From Homalodisca vitripennis (Eukaryota; Arthropoda; Insecta; Hemiptera; Cicadellidae), in assembly GCF_021130785.1 (NCBI RefSeq), contig NC_060213.1, forward strand, positions 70,323,501 to 70,387,500: a DNA stretch of 64,000 nt, written 5' to 3'. This document shows positions 12,994 to 24,000 of the stretch, piece by piece (the first letter of the stretch is position 1; the number at the start of each line of letters is the position of its first letter). The notes beneath the pieces were generated by a model. It saw only the letters and a list, made by a program, of their open reading frames with translations, searched no databases and was not told where the DNA came from. The position numbers and the translations under genes were made by a program.

Positions 12994-13422
12994 AAAAAAG
13001 GTAGAATTCTCTAGAAGAGCTAAATATTTGTTTTTCTGTTTTCTTAACGTCTATGGAAAATGAAATTTCACTAAGAAACTAAGTAATTTTCATGATATAT
13101 ATTCATTATCATATATTTTAACATGAGTGATAAATAAATTTATAAATTTCTTAAGATGGTCTGATAATTAATAATATGAGAAAGAAACATTTGTTTACAG
13201 AAATAAATTTTCCAAACCTACTACATAGGTAGGTATTTTTTTCTTGTTCGAGGATACAGTGCAAACTCTACTACGTCACCGGAAACATTAAAAACTGAAA
13301 GTACATCACAATCACTAAAGGTAGACTTTTTTACTGTAGTAGGTCAAGATCTACTTAAGTATGTAGTTGTTGTATCAATACGGCAACATTATCTGCAATA
13401 TGGAGTCTGAAATATAACTAAA

Positions 13423-13647
13423 TTAAACCAGAAGTGATCTTACACGCTGAAAACCAGAAACAATGGTGCAACAACAGCAATGGTGTGAGGTTTCGTTACA
13501 AACAATTACTACTTTCAAGGTAGGACTAAACCAGAAGTCACAAACAGTGAGATTTGGAGACCAGACAGGCCATGCGACATAGCCACAACGTGAAATTAGA
13601 TGTCCCGGTACCAGTTTTCGTAATAGAATCACTGAGACATCAGTCAC
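13423..13647 (-). pseudogene. Transposase C-terminal relic 3
   Basis: A 74-codon minus-strand frame contains PGHLISRCGYVAWPVWSPNL followed by TVCDFWF. It aligns in pattern with the ISRxGDVxWPxRSPDLTxCDFFLWG region of DDE transposases. Beyond that point the similarity fades, although the frame stays open. The catalytic Asp of SPDL is replaced by Asn. It is probably another fossil of the same or a related transposon family. Confidence 0.65.
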
Positions 13648-13649
13648 TC

Positions 13650-15736
13650 CATTTTGCTGAGTATATTTCTATTCCTAACTTTTAAAGCAGAAGCATTATT
13701 TCTGAAATTGTTCACCCACCTTTTAACGTTATCCATATAATGAAAACGTTTTGTGACGAGGAGCATGGTATTTGTTATGAAATAACCGTTGTGTAGTTGT
13801 CAGAGACTCATTGTTTAAAGATAGCTTGAATAAAAATAGCATGTTGATGTTTAACTGTCCACTGCTCACAACGAATTATACTAATAGAACGCGCTTTGGA
13901 CCGCAGAAACAAGCCGGAATCAGAGGTTGCGTTCTGAGTCTGCAGGTGCTCAAAATGGGTAAGAACTCACTCCGCCCACATGGCAGGCATTATAGTAATG
14001 ATCTAACAGCACTTTAAAACGTATTCCAGACTTAATAATATTATTATATTTCACAATTTATTTATTTTTACAAATGTTAGTAGCTGATTTATACAGCGGA
14101 TGTTAGTTATTAAAAACAGAATATTTTTAAAATATCAAATTAACTGAACCATAAGGAATATCAGCACTATGATATGGTGCAGTATTCCATATATGGTGCA
14201 ACAATAATGGTATAACCTTATTATACCTAAAGGTTGTATAACCTTAACGTCATGAGGTTAATATATTATTATTTGGACGGAAACTACAGACATTAAAATA
14301 TTTAATAGGTGGAAAAACATATTTTTATTGACTGCATTTTATTTCGAGGTAAACTACATAAAATGTACAAATATGACGTACTCAATCTACGTGTTAGAAA
14401 ATAAAATTATTTTGTTCAGTTTTTGCCTTATTCCTAATTTGGATTTTTTATGTCTAATGTTTTTTGCTTTGCAATGTGATGATATATTATTTAAAAAAAA
14501 TAGTTTAGTCTCAGTTTTAATAAAAAATAACTCGTGGCTTCCAGTGAATTCGTCATTAGTTAAATGTCCCTTGAAAACACTACCAGTAAAATGGTTAAAA
14601 ATGGTCTTAATGTCAATTTAGAAGCGGTCGCATTTGTTTTATATAAGTTAATAACGATTACAATTATTATTGGGAATTAAACGGTTGGTAAACAGTTTAT
14701 GAACTGTTGATGCTGTTTTACTCACAAATATTCTAAAGCGTCCACTATACTGGAGCTTAGAGTCTATGCAGCAACCTTCATTCATTTTTTGGTTTTTTTA
14801 TAGAAAACATGTTTCTCTGATATATCCTGACACATTTTTAAACCGAGCTTTTTCTTTAAGTTATTCCAAGAAGATTAAACCAAGAAAATATGGTAAAATC
14901 GGTGATTGGAAAGTAAAGGAAAGTAAAGCGCTGTTATTATTTAAGGTTTATAGTGATATTCATATTTTCCTAAGCCAAATTCAAAAGGTACAACAAAAGA
15001 AAGCGAGCTAGATAGCCCAAGAATGTGGCATTTGATACATTAATACAAATCGTAAATATTATATATTTGATTGTTTGAATTTTTATGCTTATGTTACTTA
15101 ATATATATTATATTGATTATTTTTAACTTTTAAACGGAGTTTCACACGGAATTTTACACGGAGTCTTTTAGACGTTCCTCAATAATGCCTACTGTCTTAT
15201 AAATTCTTTCACTAAGAAGTCTATGAACACCTCTTTTGGAATTCCTCTACACTAGCATAAAATATTTTAAATAAATGTTACTGAGATCGATGAAGCTATG
15301 CAATCATATATCGAGGAATTCTGCAGAGAATTCTGTTATATCATAAGTGTTTATAAAAAGAGCGTACTCCCTGATTTCAAAGCCTCGATATACTATCCTT
15401 TAAATTTAAATTTCAAGTATTCCTAAATGGATCAGGAGATTTAAAATATCATCTAGTAACCAATACATATTTTGGAAATGTTTGGTATGCCATTCACAAA
15501 GAATATGGCTATGACATATAATTTGTTATTTACCAGGAAATAATGTGTAAAGCCTCAGTTACTTTTTATAATATTACTTAAATATTTTTATGTTTCTCGT
15601 ATCTTTATCGTTTTGTGTTTTTGTAATCATTAGATCTGACGTTAAATGCTGATTATAGAATATGTTTAAATTGTGGAGGTGATTACATACTAATACTATA
15701 CTTAAATTTATATAATAATAATAATCCTTTTAAAAA

Positions 15737-15738
<2 letters not shown>
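13650..15738. other. Spacer without recognised gene
   Basis: Several open frames of 68-97 codons (13811-14017, 14328-14621, 14766-15011) lie on the plus strand. Their composition follows the local AT bias, they carry no signal peptide or known motif, and I cannot connect them by splicing. I see no RNA gene. Confidence 0.4.

Positions 15739-15800
<62 letters not shown>
15739..15800. repeat. (TG)31 microsatellite
   Basis: An uninterrupted run of 31 TG dinucleotides, followed by imperfect TATG/TGTG steps to about 15830. Confidence 0.97.
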
Positions 15801-15804
<4 letters not shown>

Positions 15805-16025
15805 CTTGTATGTGTGTGTGATGTGTATCTAGTGCTCAAGATCCTTGCATATGTGTATATTGAGTTTTGCCTTACTTCACCACCCACTTAGTGCAGGAAT
15901 AAATTATATAATATTAACTAAAGATTATTTTAAAATTAAGTACTTTGGTGACTACTATTTTTGGAATATTTTTTACCGAGAACCAAAACAACCTAAATTA
16001 TTAATTATAACAGACTTAATCTGAC

Positions 16026-16410
16026 TTACTGTGAAAATTACATGTCACCATGACGATCTGTACCTATTTTATGCCTCCCAAAAGGAAGCGATATCGGCGA
16101 GAAAGACATAAGATAGGACTCTGTCGCTATCTACTATTTGTTAAAAGGATATATAACTAGATAAATACATGCGCACTTATTATAAATATAAAAATTCAAC
16201 GAGCGCTCACGTGATCTAAGTTTTGAATTTAGGTACTATCTCAAGGGATGTTTTATTTTTCCGCTGGACGCGTGGGGAAGACCGCACTGAAGGCCAGGGG
16301 CATTTCTAATCTGTTCTATCCCGACCTCAGATCACGTACCATATGGTACAACGACATTTGAGGTCGGAAAATTTGCCGATCGTGATAATGACATGCAATT
16401 TTCACAGTAA
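16026..16410. mobile_element. MITE with ~40-bp terminal inverted repeats
   Basis: The left end TTACTGTGAAAATTACATGT and the right end, read in reverse, TTACTGTGAAAATTGCATGT, pair for about 40 bp including CACGATC/ATGACGATC. Internally there is a perfect palindrome, GTACCATATGGTAC. The interior has no coding capacity, so this is a non-autonomous DNA transposon of 385 bp. I could not define a target-site duplication. It ends about 170 bp before the orphan lipocalin exon. Confidence 0.75.
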
Positions 16411-16578
16411 ATCAAATAAAGTCTTTTTTTTGTAATAATGTAGTTATTTTCATCCCCGCTAAGAAAAAACTTACAAAAATATTGGTCTTCGGATAATACC
16501 AAAGTACCAAATATTATTTATATATTTTTATTTAAGTTTTTGGACGTTGAACCATGACATTCATGATGCCTGTTTCAG

Positions 16579-16757
16579 CTAAGGGACAGCCCTCCATAAA
16601 CGTTATTAGCAGAGACATCAGCGGACTGAACCCGGAGGTTGAAAGAAGAGTTGACGCTGTCCTCAGAGTAAACGGCATATGCCCGGAGCAACTGACAGTA
16701 ATTAATAGACGGGATTTCCCATGCAATAGATGTGATTACCCATGTTATAGATTCTGA
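16579..16757 (+). CDS. Orphan lipocalin terminal exon
   Basis: After a good acceptor (TGTTTCAG) this exon reads in phase 1, exactly like the last exons of lipocalins A and B. It encodes 59 residues from AKGQP through VISRDISGL and VERRVDAVLRVNG to CDYPCYRF and TGA, without disruption. It is closest to the exon at 8173-8330, and similarity extends into the preceding intron (ATGC..TGTTTCAG). No other lipocalin exon is visible between 8330 and 30222. It is either an alternative last exon of lipocalin A, which would need an intron of about 9.8 kb, or the only survivor of a third gene. The C-terminal tail has grown by a short tandem duplication (see the 16713-16785 entry). Confidence 0.7.
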
Positions 16758-16785
16758 TGCAATTGCCCATGTTATGCAGATGAAG
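16713..16785 (+). repeat. Three-unit ~22-bp tandem repeat at exon end
   Basis: Units start GATTTCCCATGCAATAGATG, GATTACCCATGTTATAGATT and GCAATTGCCCATGTTATGCA. Lipocalin A has a single matching unit (AATTGCCCACGTTATG). The expansion adds the C-x-x-C and C-Y-R-F tail, and the stop falls inside the second unit, leaving the ancestral end in the 3' UTR. Confidence 0.65.
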
Positions 16786-17425
16786 ATGATACATAAATAT
16801 ATTTTCGCATGCAATTTGATAAATCAGTAAATCCCAAATATTACCTCTGTGTAATATTCAAGTTTTCTACTTACTTTTACCCAAACGTAAAATTAAAGGC
16901 CCACACCTGAGCTGATCTATTTTATTTACTTATATTGTTTCCTTTTTTGAATTATCACTTTGTTTTTCTTTCATATCTATTGTGGAATATTTATAGATTT
17001 GAAATCAAATATAAATTTTGTCTAAAAATACACCATGATCTCCACCAGGCGGATCTAAAATCTAAAAGAATTTTAGATTAGTGGATTCTCCACCAGGACC
17101 TCACTTAAGTTATTTAAGATATTCTTGGGCACAAGCTCAGACGCAATGATGGACTCTAGCTCAGGTTAATGATGCATTTATAATAAATAAATATTCCCCC
17201 TTGGTTGCCGAATAAAACATAAATATATTTTATTTTGATGAGCAATTTGAAATTTACTTTATAATTTAGTACAAACTGAAAACTTACAAATTTAGAACGG
17301 AGAGAGCGATAAAAAGCGAGGTTAACTCTTTGGCATGTGTAAATTTCTTCCGCGTCTAGAAACAAAATTTCATTTAGCTGTTCTGAGGGCACAGAGCTGC
17401 CATGAACACGGGCAGGCATCTTGAT

Positions 17426-18060
17426 TTATTCAGAGGCAACATCACACATATCAATTCCTTTAAATTCATTGACCACATTCACTACCACGGAAGTTATATT
17501 CAGGGTCCCGTCACTAGTTAGGCAGTTCAGAGTCAACCTGTGCTCTTCAGAGGCAAAGTATATCCATCGGTTCGGAGATTTAAAAAATACCGGAGATCTT
17601 AAACCCGATATTAACTTTCTATCACAGAGCTCCAATCGGTCGTAATGGAACATCTCAACCGCACAATTTGGCCTCTTACTTACGCTTAACAGGACATTTG
17701 ATAACGGCAACAAGCAGTTGTTCCCCGCGGCACTCACGGTCGAACTCCATTTCATTGTACAGATAGTACATTAAACGTTCCTTACTGATCAATAATACTT
17801 TGAGAGATGAGTCGTACACTGAATGTGGAATGATAGCATACAATTGGAACATTTTATTATAGTTTGCCAGAAGTAACCTCATCACTACCCTTTAAGGCGT
17901 GAATCTTTGTATAACTATAAACAACAACAGAATGAAACTGATGAATATTGTATAATTTAACTGGTAACTGCAATTTAGTCGTTGGAGGTATCACCTTTTC
18001 ACTTTCCTTCAATATTCTTAGATTCTCATGAGGTGTTAGCAAAACCTTTCCAACTGGTAA
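17426..18060 (-). pseudogene. Decayed env-like (F-type) retroelement ORF
   Basis: Three successive minus-strand frames (18042-17857, 17885-17676 and 17755-17426) carry blocks in the order seen in envelope-like proteins of insect errantivirus/BEL-type retroelements. They are an LTPxxxLxxL...LPV helix block, an LYxxIP...Y segment ending in Cys, and then a Cys-rich part with a W-I-Y-x-x-S-E-E...L-x-C block. Two frame breaks separate them and no membrane anchor follows, so it is inactive. I see no gag-pol or LTRs next to it. Family assignment rests on block order and spacing alone. Confidence 0.5.
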
Positions 18061-18200
18061 GCTCTTATTTTTTTAAATAAATTTAGTTATATTTGGTCTT
18101 GCATTACTTACTGTTTATTTAGTATCCAAAAGTGCAGAACTTATATTTTTCAAATTTTCAAACAGATTTTTTAACCGATAATAAGCAAAATGTTTTAGTG
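17967..18200. repeat. 234-bp duplicated segment, copy 1
   Basis: It matches 21979-22207 in the same orientation at roughly 95% identity with a few small indels. It covers the start of the env-like frame and the region upstream of it. Sharp edges at ACTGCAATTTAG and TGTTTTAGTG suggest both are fragments of one element. Confidence 0.9.
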
Positions 18201-18204
18201 TAAA

Positions 18205-21200
18205 AGATTTAACCATTTGTTTATGTATATTAGAATGATATTCTTTCAATACAGAAATCATGTTATTTATTGTTTTTGCGTGTGAAAATATTTACCCCCG
18301 AATACCTGCTAGAACAGTCACCTGCTCTTTAGCTTGATGCAATATTACCTCATTGGTATGGTAAAAATAATCTATTTTTCCGTAAATAAATTCCAAATAA
18401 CCTAACTCAATTGTATATTTAAAAAAAACTGTATCATATGACCTCCTGGATCTGTTAAACCACATTTTTCATGTATTTTAGGTAACATATAATAAATATA
18501 ACAATATAAACTGTTATATTTATTATTGTTATATATATATTATATTTATATTAGGTAACACATATATTATTAGATCATCAATTTAATTTAGCTATTTGCT
18601 AACTGAGTGCTGCAATAGTACAAAGTAATATCATACAATAGATTTTTTCTTAGAATTGATATAGGAATTTACCCTAAGACAGATATCGATTCTAAGTGAA
18701 AGTAAGAGTATTTAGAAAGGTGTTAAAATACTAAACAATATGTTTTTCAGGTAAAACTTTCCCTAGCTTGTAACAATTAATAACATAATCAAACAAACGA
18801 ATAATAATTTTACCAGGTCCAGACTACGAGAGAAAAGAGACTAACTTCACCATCCTTAGTTTAATATTAGATCTTTAAAAGGTTTATTGAATCCAATTGG
18901 AGTTTAATTTTCGTATCTGAATGTTGTTTTAACTGTAGAAAGGTGAAAAACGTAATCTGCGAAATAATAAATCTTGGATTTTCTGAACCCTTATAATTCT
19001 TCTACTTTTATCCCCACTAAAATTATACTGGTTAGCGATCTATTTCTCTCTTAAGGCAAATAATTTTTTTCGTATTTAAAGCAATTTTTTTCATGTATTA
19101 CAACTTTGTGTTCTAATGCAATGCAAATATGCTCTTAGATCCAGGGTAAAAACATCGACTAAAATCAACATTAGTCAGTATTGCTTGATTCTATTGGTTC
19201 TACTGGATTTGTATTTATTTAATGCATCATTCCTCAATGTTTGGCTCACCAAGTGCACAAAACTTTAAAAATTTTTATATAATTTTGTATGTAGTATTGT
19301 TTCGGTTTACACTTGTTTTCGATACTATGATAGGTGAATATTAAACAATATAAAAATTAACAAGCAATTGAGTAACTATGAGTGTAACATGATTTTTTTT
19401 AAATAAGAAAAAGTAAACTGCAACAATAATAAAGTGATTAACAGTACCAAGCGTGCTCAGCATCGTGACGGCGCGTGGGTGGGACGCCTGCAGATATGCT
19501 TTCTCTTCTTCGCACTCTCCACAACTGAAAGAAACCCAGCCTGCGATCATCCCGAGATCGCTAATATAATGTCGTATGATTGCCAGTTCTAGTAGAGGTT
19601 TGTATTTATGTGTATATGCTAGGTTTAATTCATGCAGTGATACAATAGAATATGAAATTATACATCTTGCCTATTCCTTTTGTCATTTTTGTGTACGTGC
19701 AGTGTGAAAGTGTGATTAGTATAATGTTATATTTTTTAGGAGTGTTACGTCAGGAGAGCTGAAGGCAATAGGAATAGCTGATAAAGATGTTATTACTGAA
19801 TGATTCTTTTGCTTTTGTTGTAGGGAATACTGGTTCACATTCTTTATAGTGACTGATCCATATTGTATGTTTTTGCTATCACTACACGTTTCGTTGTTCA
19901 CATTGTCCTTCCTTGCTTACTCAAGTATTGAATTCGTAATCTGGTTGATCCGTTTGTACCGAATGGACAATACACATAGGGTTGGATACCGCTGAGGTCG
20001 TAGTAATGAATACTCGTTTCGAAGTTAACGTATATGTTTAATATTGGTAAATAAACATAAACGCACCATTTCTAGTGGATAAAATAAAATAAAGTATTGC
20101 CACGTCGCTGCCAAATAGAGTATGAATGAACTAAAATGTGATACCATGGGATGGGGCTAAATATTCCAATATTATATGGATTGTACCTTCGAAATTAATA
20201 ATTATTAAAATTTAAAAAATAGCTTCCGTTTACTTGTCCCCCCCCCCCCCCCCCGATGAACTTGTCTCACAAACGCGAGCGTCAGCATTCTTGGCTCGAC
20301 AATGCAGCTGTAGTCAGAAAAGGGGAAGATTAATAGACTGGAAGTCTAAAACATCAAGTAATTGGGTTTGAACTCGCCTAAAACAAAATCGCGACAGTGT
20401 TAGACATTTAAATCAATGGTGATTATAACCGAGACAACTTATAATCACGTCAACGTGGTCTCGTCAGAAGGACATCGCCTCAAATATTATCCAAGTTGAT
20501 CTGGCAAATAAAACACATTCAAGGTAAGTTACTTTACAAGTTATAATTTTACTTTACATTACATTCAAAATTAGTCTCACATGAAAGGGGTAACGTATGA
20601 TAAACGAAAATATAAATCTTTACTTACGGACAAGGCGCGCGAGGTCTAGCTCAGTTAGTGAGGTTCGGCAGGTACAAAGTTCCCGAGAGACATAATTTAA
20701 TACGCGTGCCAATTGTGTTATCAATCCGCAAAGAATTTAGTTCCAGGAACATCAGATTTAACTTATACTAACCAGTAACAAGTAACTGGGTTGCGAAAAT
20801 ATTTGTTATATGAAGTAAAACTAAATAACGGTACACGCGTGCGAAATACAAATATGTGCATAAATTAGGCGCACACCTAATAATTTTCCACGTTAATTAA
20901 TGTCTTGGTTAAAATGCTTCATTTGGTTTATAGAAGTTAGCCAGAAGTAGATTCTGTCTTAAAGTCTTCAAGATTACACTAAACACTAGAGCGAGATTCC
21001 TGAATGCACTTTTAAAGCTATCACGGCTTATGATGTGACTTTTGGGTATCGTACATAGTCTGCTTGGGAATAGGTTAACGAGCGCAATAATATCCCTATG
21101 GTAAATTACATATGATAGTTTTGTTTGTAAGATCACTAATGTTGTGAATCACAACACAATGAAACGCTGAAAGCTCAGCATTGTTTATTTCCTGTATGAG

Positions 21201-21975
21201 TTTAATATTTTCCTGTTTTACGTTTATGTTTATGCCACATCGTGATCGAACTGTCATTTATAGATTTCACATTTAAGATTTGTTTACTGAGCATTCACTA
21301 GCATTGTTTTACTTTAAATAAGCAAATACAAGATAATATGTTTGCTATTGGGTCAAATACCAATAACTTTAAATAAAATATTTCGACAAAATGTTAAATT
21401 ACTCATTTTCAAATGAGTAATTTATGATTAAATTGTAAATATTTATCGAAAATAAGTCATTATCTTCATTATTATCTTCATTATCTTCAAATACGTGTTT
21501 TGTAGAGCATTATGTTTCACTGAAGTGCTTTTTTTACTTGAAATAGGTACTTATGTGCTTTTTTTTTAGATCTTTTTATACTTCTTTTATGTGTATCTTC
21601 ACTAAGCATTGAGGTAATACAGCATATTGAAGTTAGCCTAACACAGAAAACGTTAGGTTTCAGACATAACTAATTGTTCGAATACATTGAATTTATAAAT
21701 ATTAAATTTCTGTTAGATCGATGAAGTGTTTAGCAACCAGTGAATACTAATTGCCACACGAATAGCATAAGACGAGGGCCAGCTCTGTACACTTCTTTTG
21801 GAAGCGCAGTTCCTATTAGGTACATCTTTAAAAGAGAAGCAGAATTGGTTGTCAGAACTTTCTTTCTAAATTCCCAAGTACAGACTAGATTTTTATCTTA
21901 CCTTCAGCAATATATTCGATAAAATTTTAATTTTTTTATGCGTCAAAGGAGGAAACAGTACTCTAGTCAGTTTGT
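18205..21975. other. Spacer without recognised gene
   Basis: AT-rich DNA. It has a 13-bp inverted repeat at 18491-18524, a small GC-rich patch near 19450-19555 and a C17 run at 20238-20254. No supported coding exon or complete transposon is visible. The part between the two 230-bp duplicates may include more of the same decayed retroelement, but I found no pol motifs. Confidence 0.4.
20238..20254. repeat. C17 homopolymer
   Basis: Seventeen consecutive C residues on the plus strand, in AT-rich surroundings. The exact length is prone to sequencing error. Confidence 0.9.
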
Positions 21976-21978
21976 TGG

Positions 21979-22207
21979 ACTGCAATTTAGTCGTTGGAGG
22001 TATCACCTTTTCACTTTCCTTCAATATTCTTAGATACTCATGACGTAGCAAAACCTTTCCAACTGGTAAGCTCTTAATTTTTTAAATAAATTTAGTCTAT
22101 TTGGTCTTGCATTACTTCTGTTTATTTAGTATCCAAAAGTGCAGAACTTATATTTTTCAAATTTTCAAACAGATTTTTTAACCGATAATAAGCAAAATGT
22201 TTTAGTG
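21979..22207. repeat. 229-bp duplicated segment, copy 2
   Basis: Direct repeat of 17967-18200. On the minus strand it includes the first block of the env-like frame only; neither flank continues the match. It is a detached fragment of the same retroelement family. Confidence 0.9.
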
Positions 22208-23699
22208 CATACAATATGGTAGTCAGTTTTTAATGCATGTATTTAACGTAAAAAACAGTAAGTACGAACAAATGTCTATTGCTTTGTATTCAAACACATA
22301 AACTTGATATAGAGAGACTTAGAGTTACTTGGAAGGGTTATGAATCGAGAATTATATAACTCGATATGGACGAGTAAAGATAAATAATCATATGCAATTT
22401 TATTTTCTTACTCCTCCAATAAACTGCTATAGTAAATATTATGTATGAGTTAATTGTATGCGAATACCGTGACTAAAAACTCAGTGGGGGTTTGTTTGGA
22501 ATAAATTTTTAATATTTTCAAATTAAATCACGTTTGGTTAAAATCTAATAATTGGGTAAGTTTTTGTTGCAGCTAGAACCTAGTTTTGTTGTATTAACAG
22601 ATTTGTTTACTCTATATAAAGTAGTTTAAGAAACGGGTCTAGATAAATATTTTACTAAAAGATTAATTATTAAAACTATACTTAAAGAGAAAACATTTGT
22701 GAAATCCTTTAACATTATTTTTTTCAAATAAAATGTAATTGTAGGTGACAACCATTCTATTACGTTTTTTAATATCAGGGAGATATTGAAATCACTTCAT
22801 TCATTGGATTCCTGTATTTTATTTGCGATTTAGAGAAACATCTCTATGTCACTGGCATTTTAATTAAATTAAAGAACTAAAAAGTTAAAATTTCAGTATA
22901 CATTAAAACATTATGTAGCCTCCCAGGGAACAGAACACATGATCTGTCAGAGAGAGTATTTACAGTGTCAAGGAATAATCAGTACATTTTTATACTTTTC
23001 TGTATTTTTGTTCTTGTATATTTAAACGCTTAGAAAATAGTATCAGTATCGTTCTATATGCATTTTTAATATATACAAAAAATAAAAACATATAATATAT
23101 ATAAGAAACGGTTGGTTATTTTTAATATATGCTCAGGAAGTAGAAACGTGAATAATATGAAAGAACTTTTTGCAGTCGCATTGTTGTGAAACTGGTAACA
23201 ATAGAAATTGCTTTCTTCAGAAATATACTTTAAAAAGAAAAATATTATCTTAAAAAGCATGGGTTCACCAAATATTGGCTATTTTTAACATCTAATCCTG
23301 TATCATTATTTACGTTCTATCGTACAATTATAGTTTGTCGTATAAATAGTTTTGCCTCTAATTTATTTATGCTATTTTAAACCTCTGTAATCAAACAAAT
23401 AATTCCAAGCTATATACATAAAAATATTTCAGACAGTACTACAGACAAGTAAATTGTCCATTCCACGTATTTTGTGTTCCATAATAAATCGTGAATAATA
23501 ATATTTTGCAGTGGATGAGTCTATCTATAGTAAAGGAACATGTAATACACTGTATTCTACTTATATTGTATAGTAATGAAGACGGATCCAATTATTTCTA
23601 ATATTCATAGAACAATGGGAGCCCATATTTAAGAAACTTTATGTAGTGTATTACTTATAATTTAAGTGCTAATGTAAGGAAACAAAAGGCCAATTTATC

Positions 23700-23830
23700 A
23701 CAGTGCTTAAGAAATGACTTGTTGCTAAGTCACTTATCCTTAACAAAGCCCAGCCATTAACAAAGATCCTTCTGCTGTCTCATAATTTCTCTTTATGAAC
23801 CACATTTATTCTTGTTATTATAATTACTAT
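23700..23830 (+). repeat. Dispersed repeat shared with 42.5 kb
   Basis: Blocks GTTGCTAAGT, CTGTCTCATAATTT and CCACATTTATTCTTGTTAT recur in the same order at 42480-42600 with about 80% similarity. No ends, terminal repeats or coding content are recognisable. Confidence 0.6.
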
Positions 23831-23946
23831 CATTTATTTGGTGTATACGACTACACTATGATTTGTTAAAGCACGTCATATTTGTATAAACCTTTGAGAT
23901 CAATTCTAGAACATTATTTACATTACTTATGTTAATATAAATAAAA

Positions 23947-24000
23947 TTACTTGATTTTATAAATTATAATCTGTTTGTGTTATAAATTATAATCAAGTAA
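23947..24000. repeat. Imperfect hairpin, ~21-bp arms
   Basis: TTACTTGATT...ATAAATTATAA pairs with TTATAAATTATAATCAAGTA around a roughly 10-nt loop. It is AT-rich and probably a small foldback relic. Confidence 0.6.

Noticed and set aside
14328..15011. Two plus-strand frames of 97 and 81 codons
   Set aside because: No promoter, splice partners, signal peptide or recognisable domain; composition is that of the surrounding DNA.
20639..20700. tRNA-like stretch GGTCTAGCTCAGTTAG
   Set aside because: Only a box-A-like string is present; no box B or cloverleaf follows.
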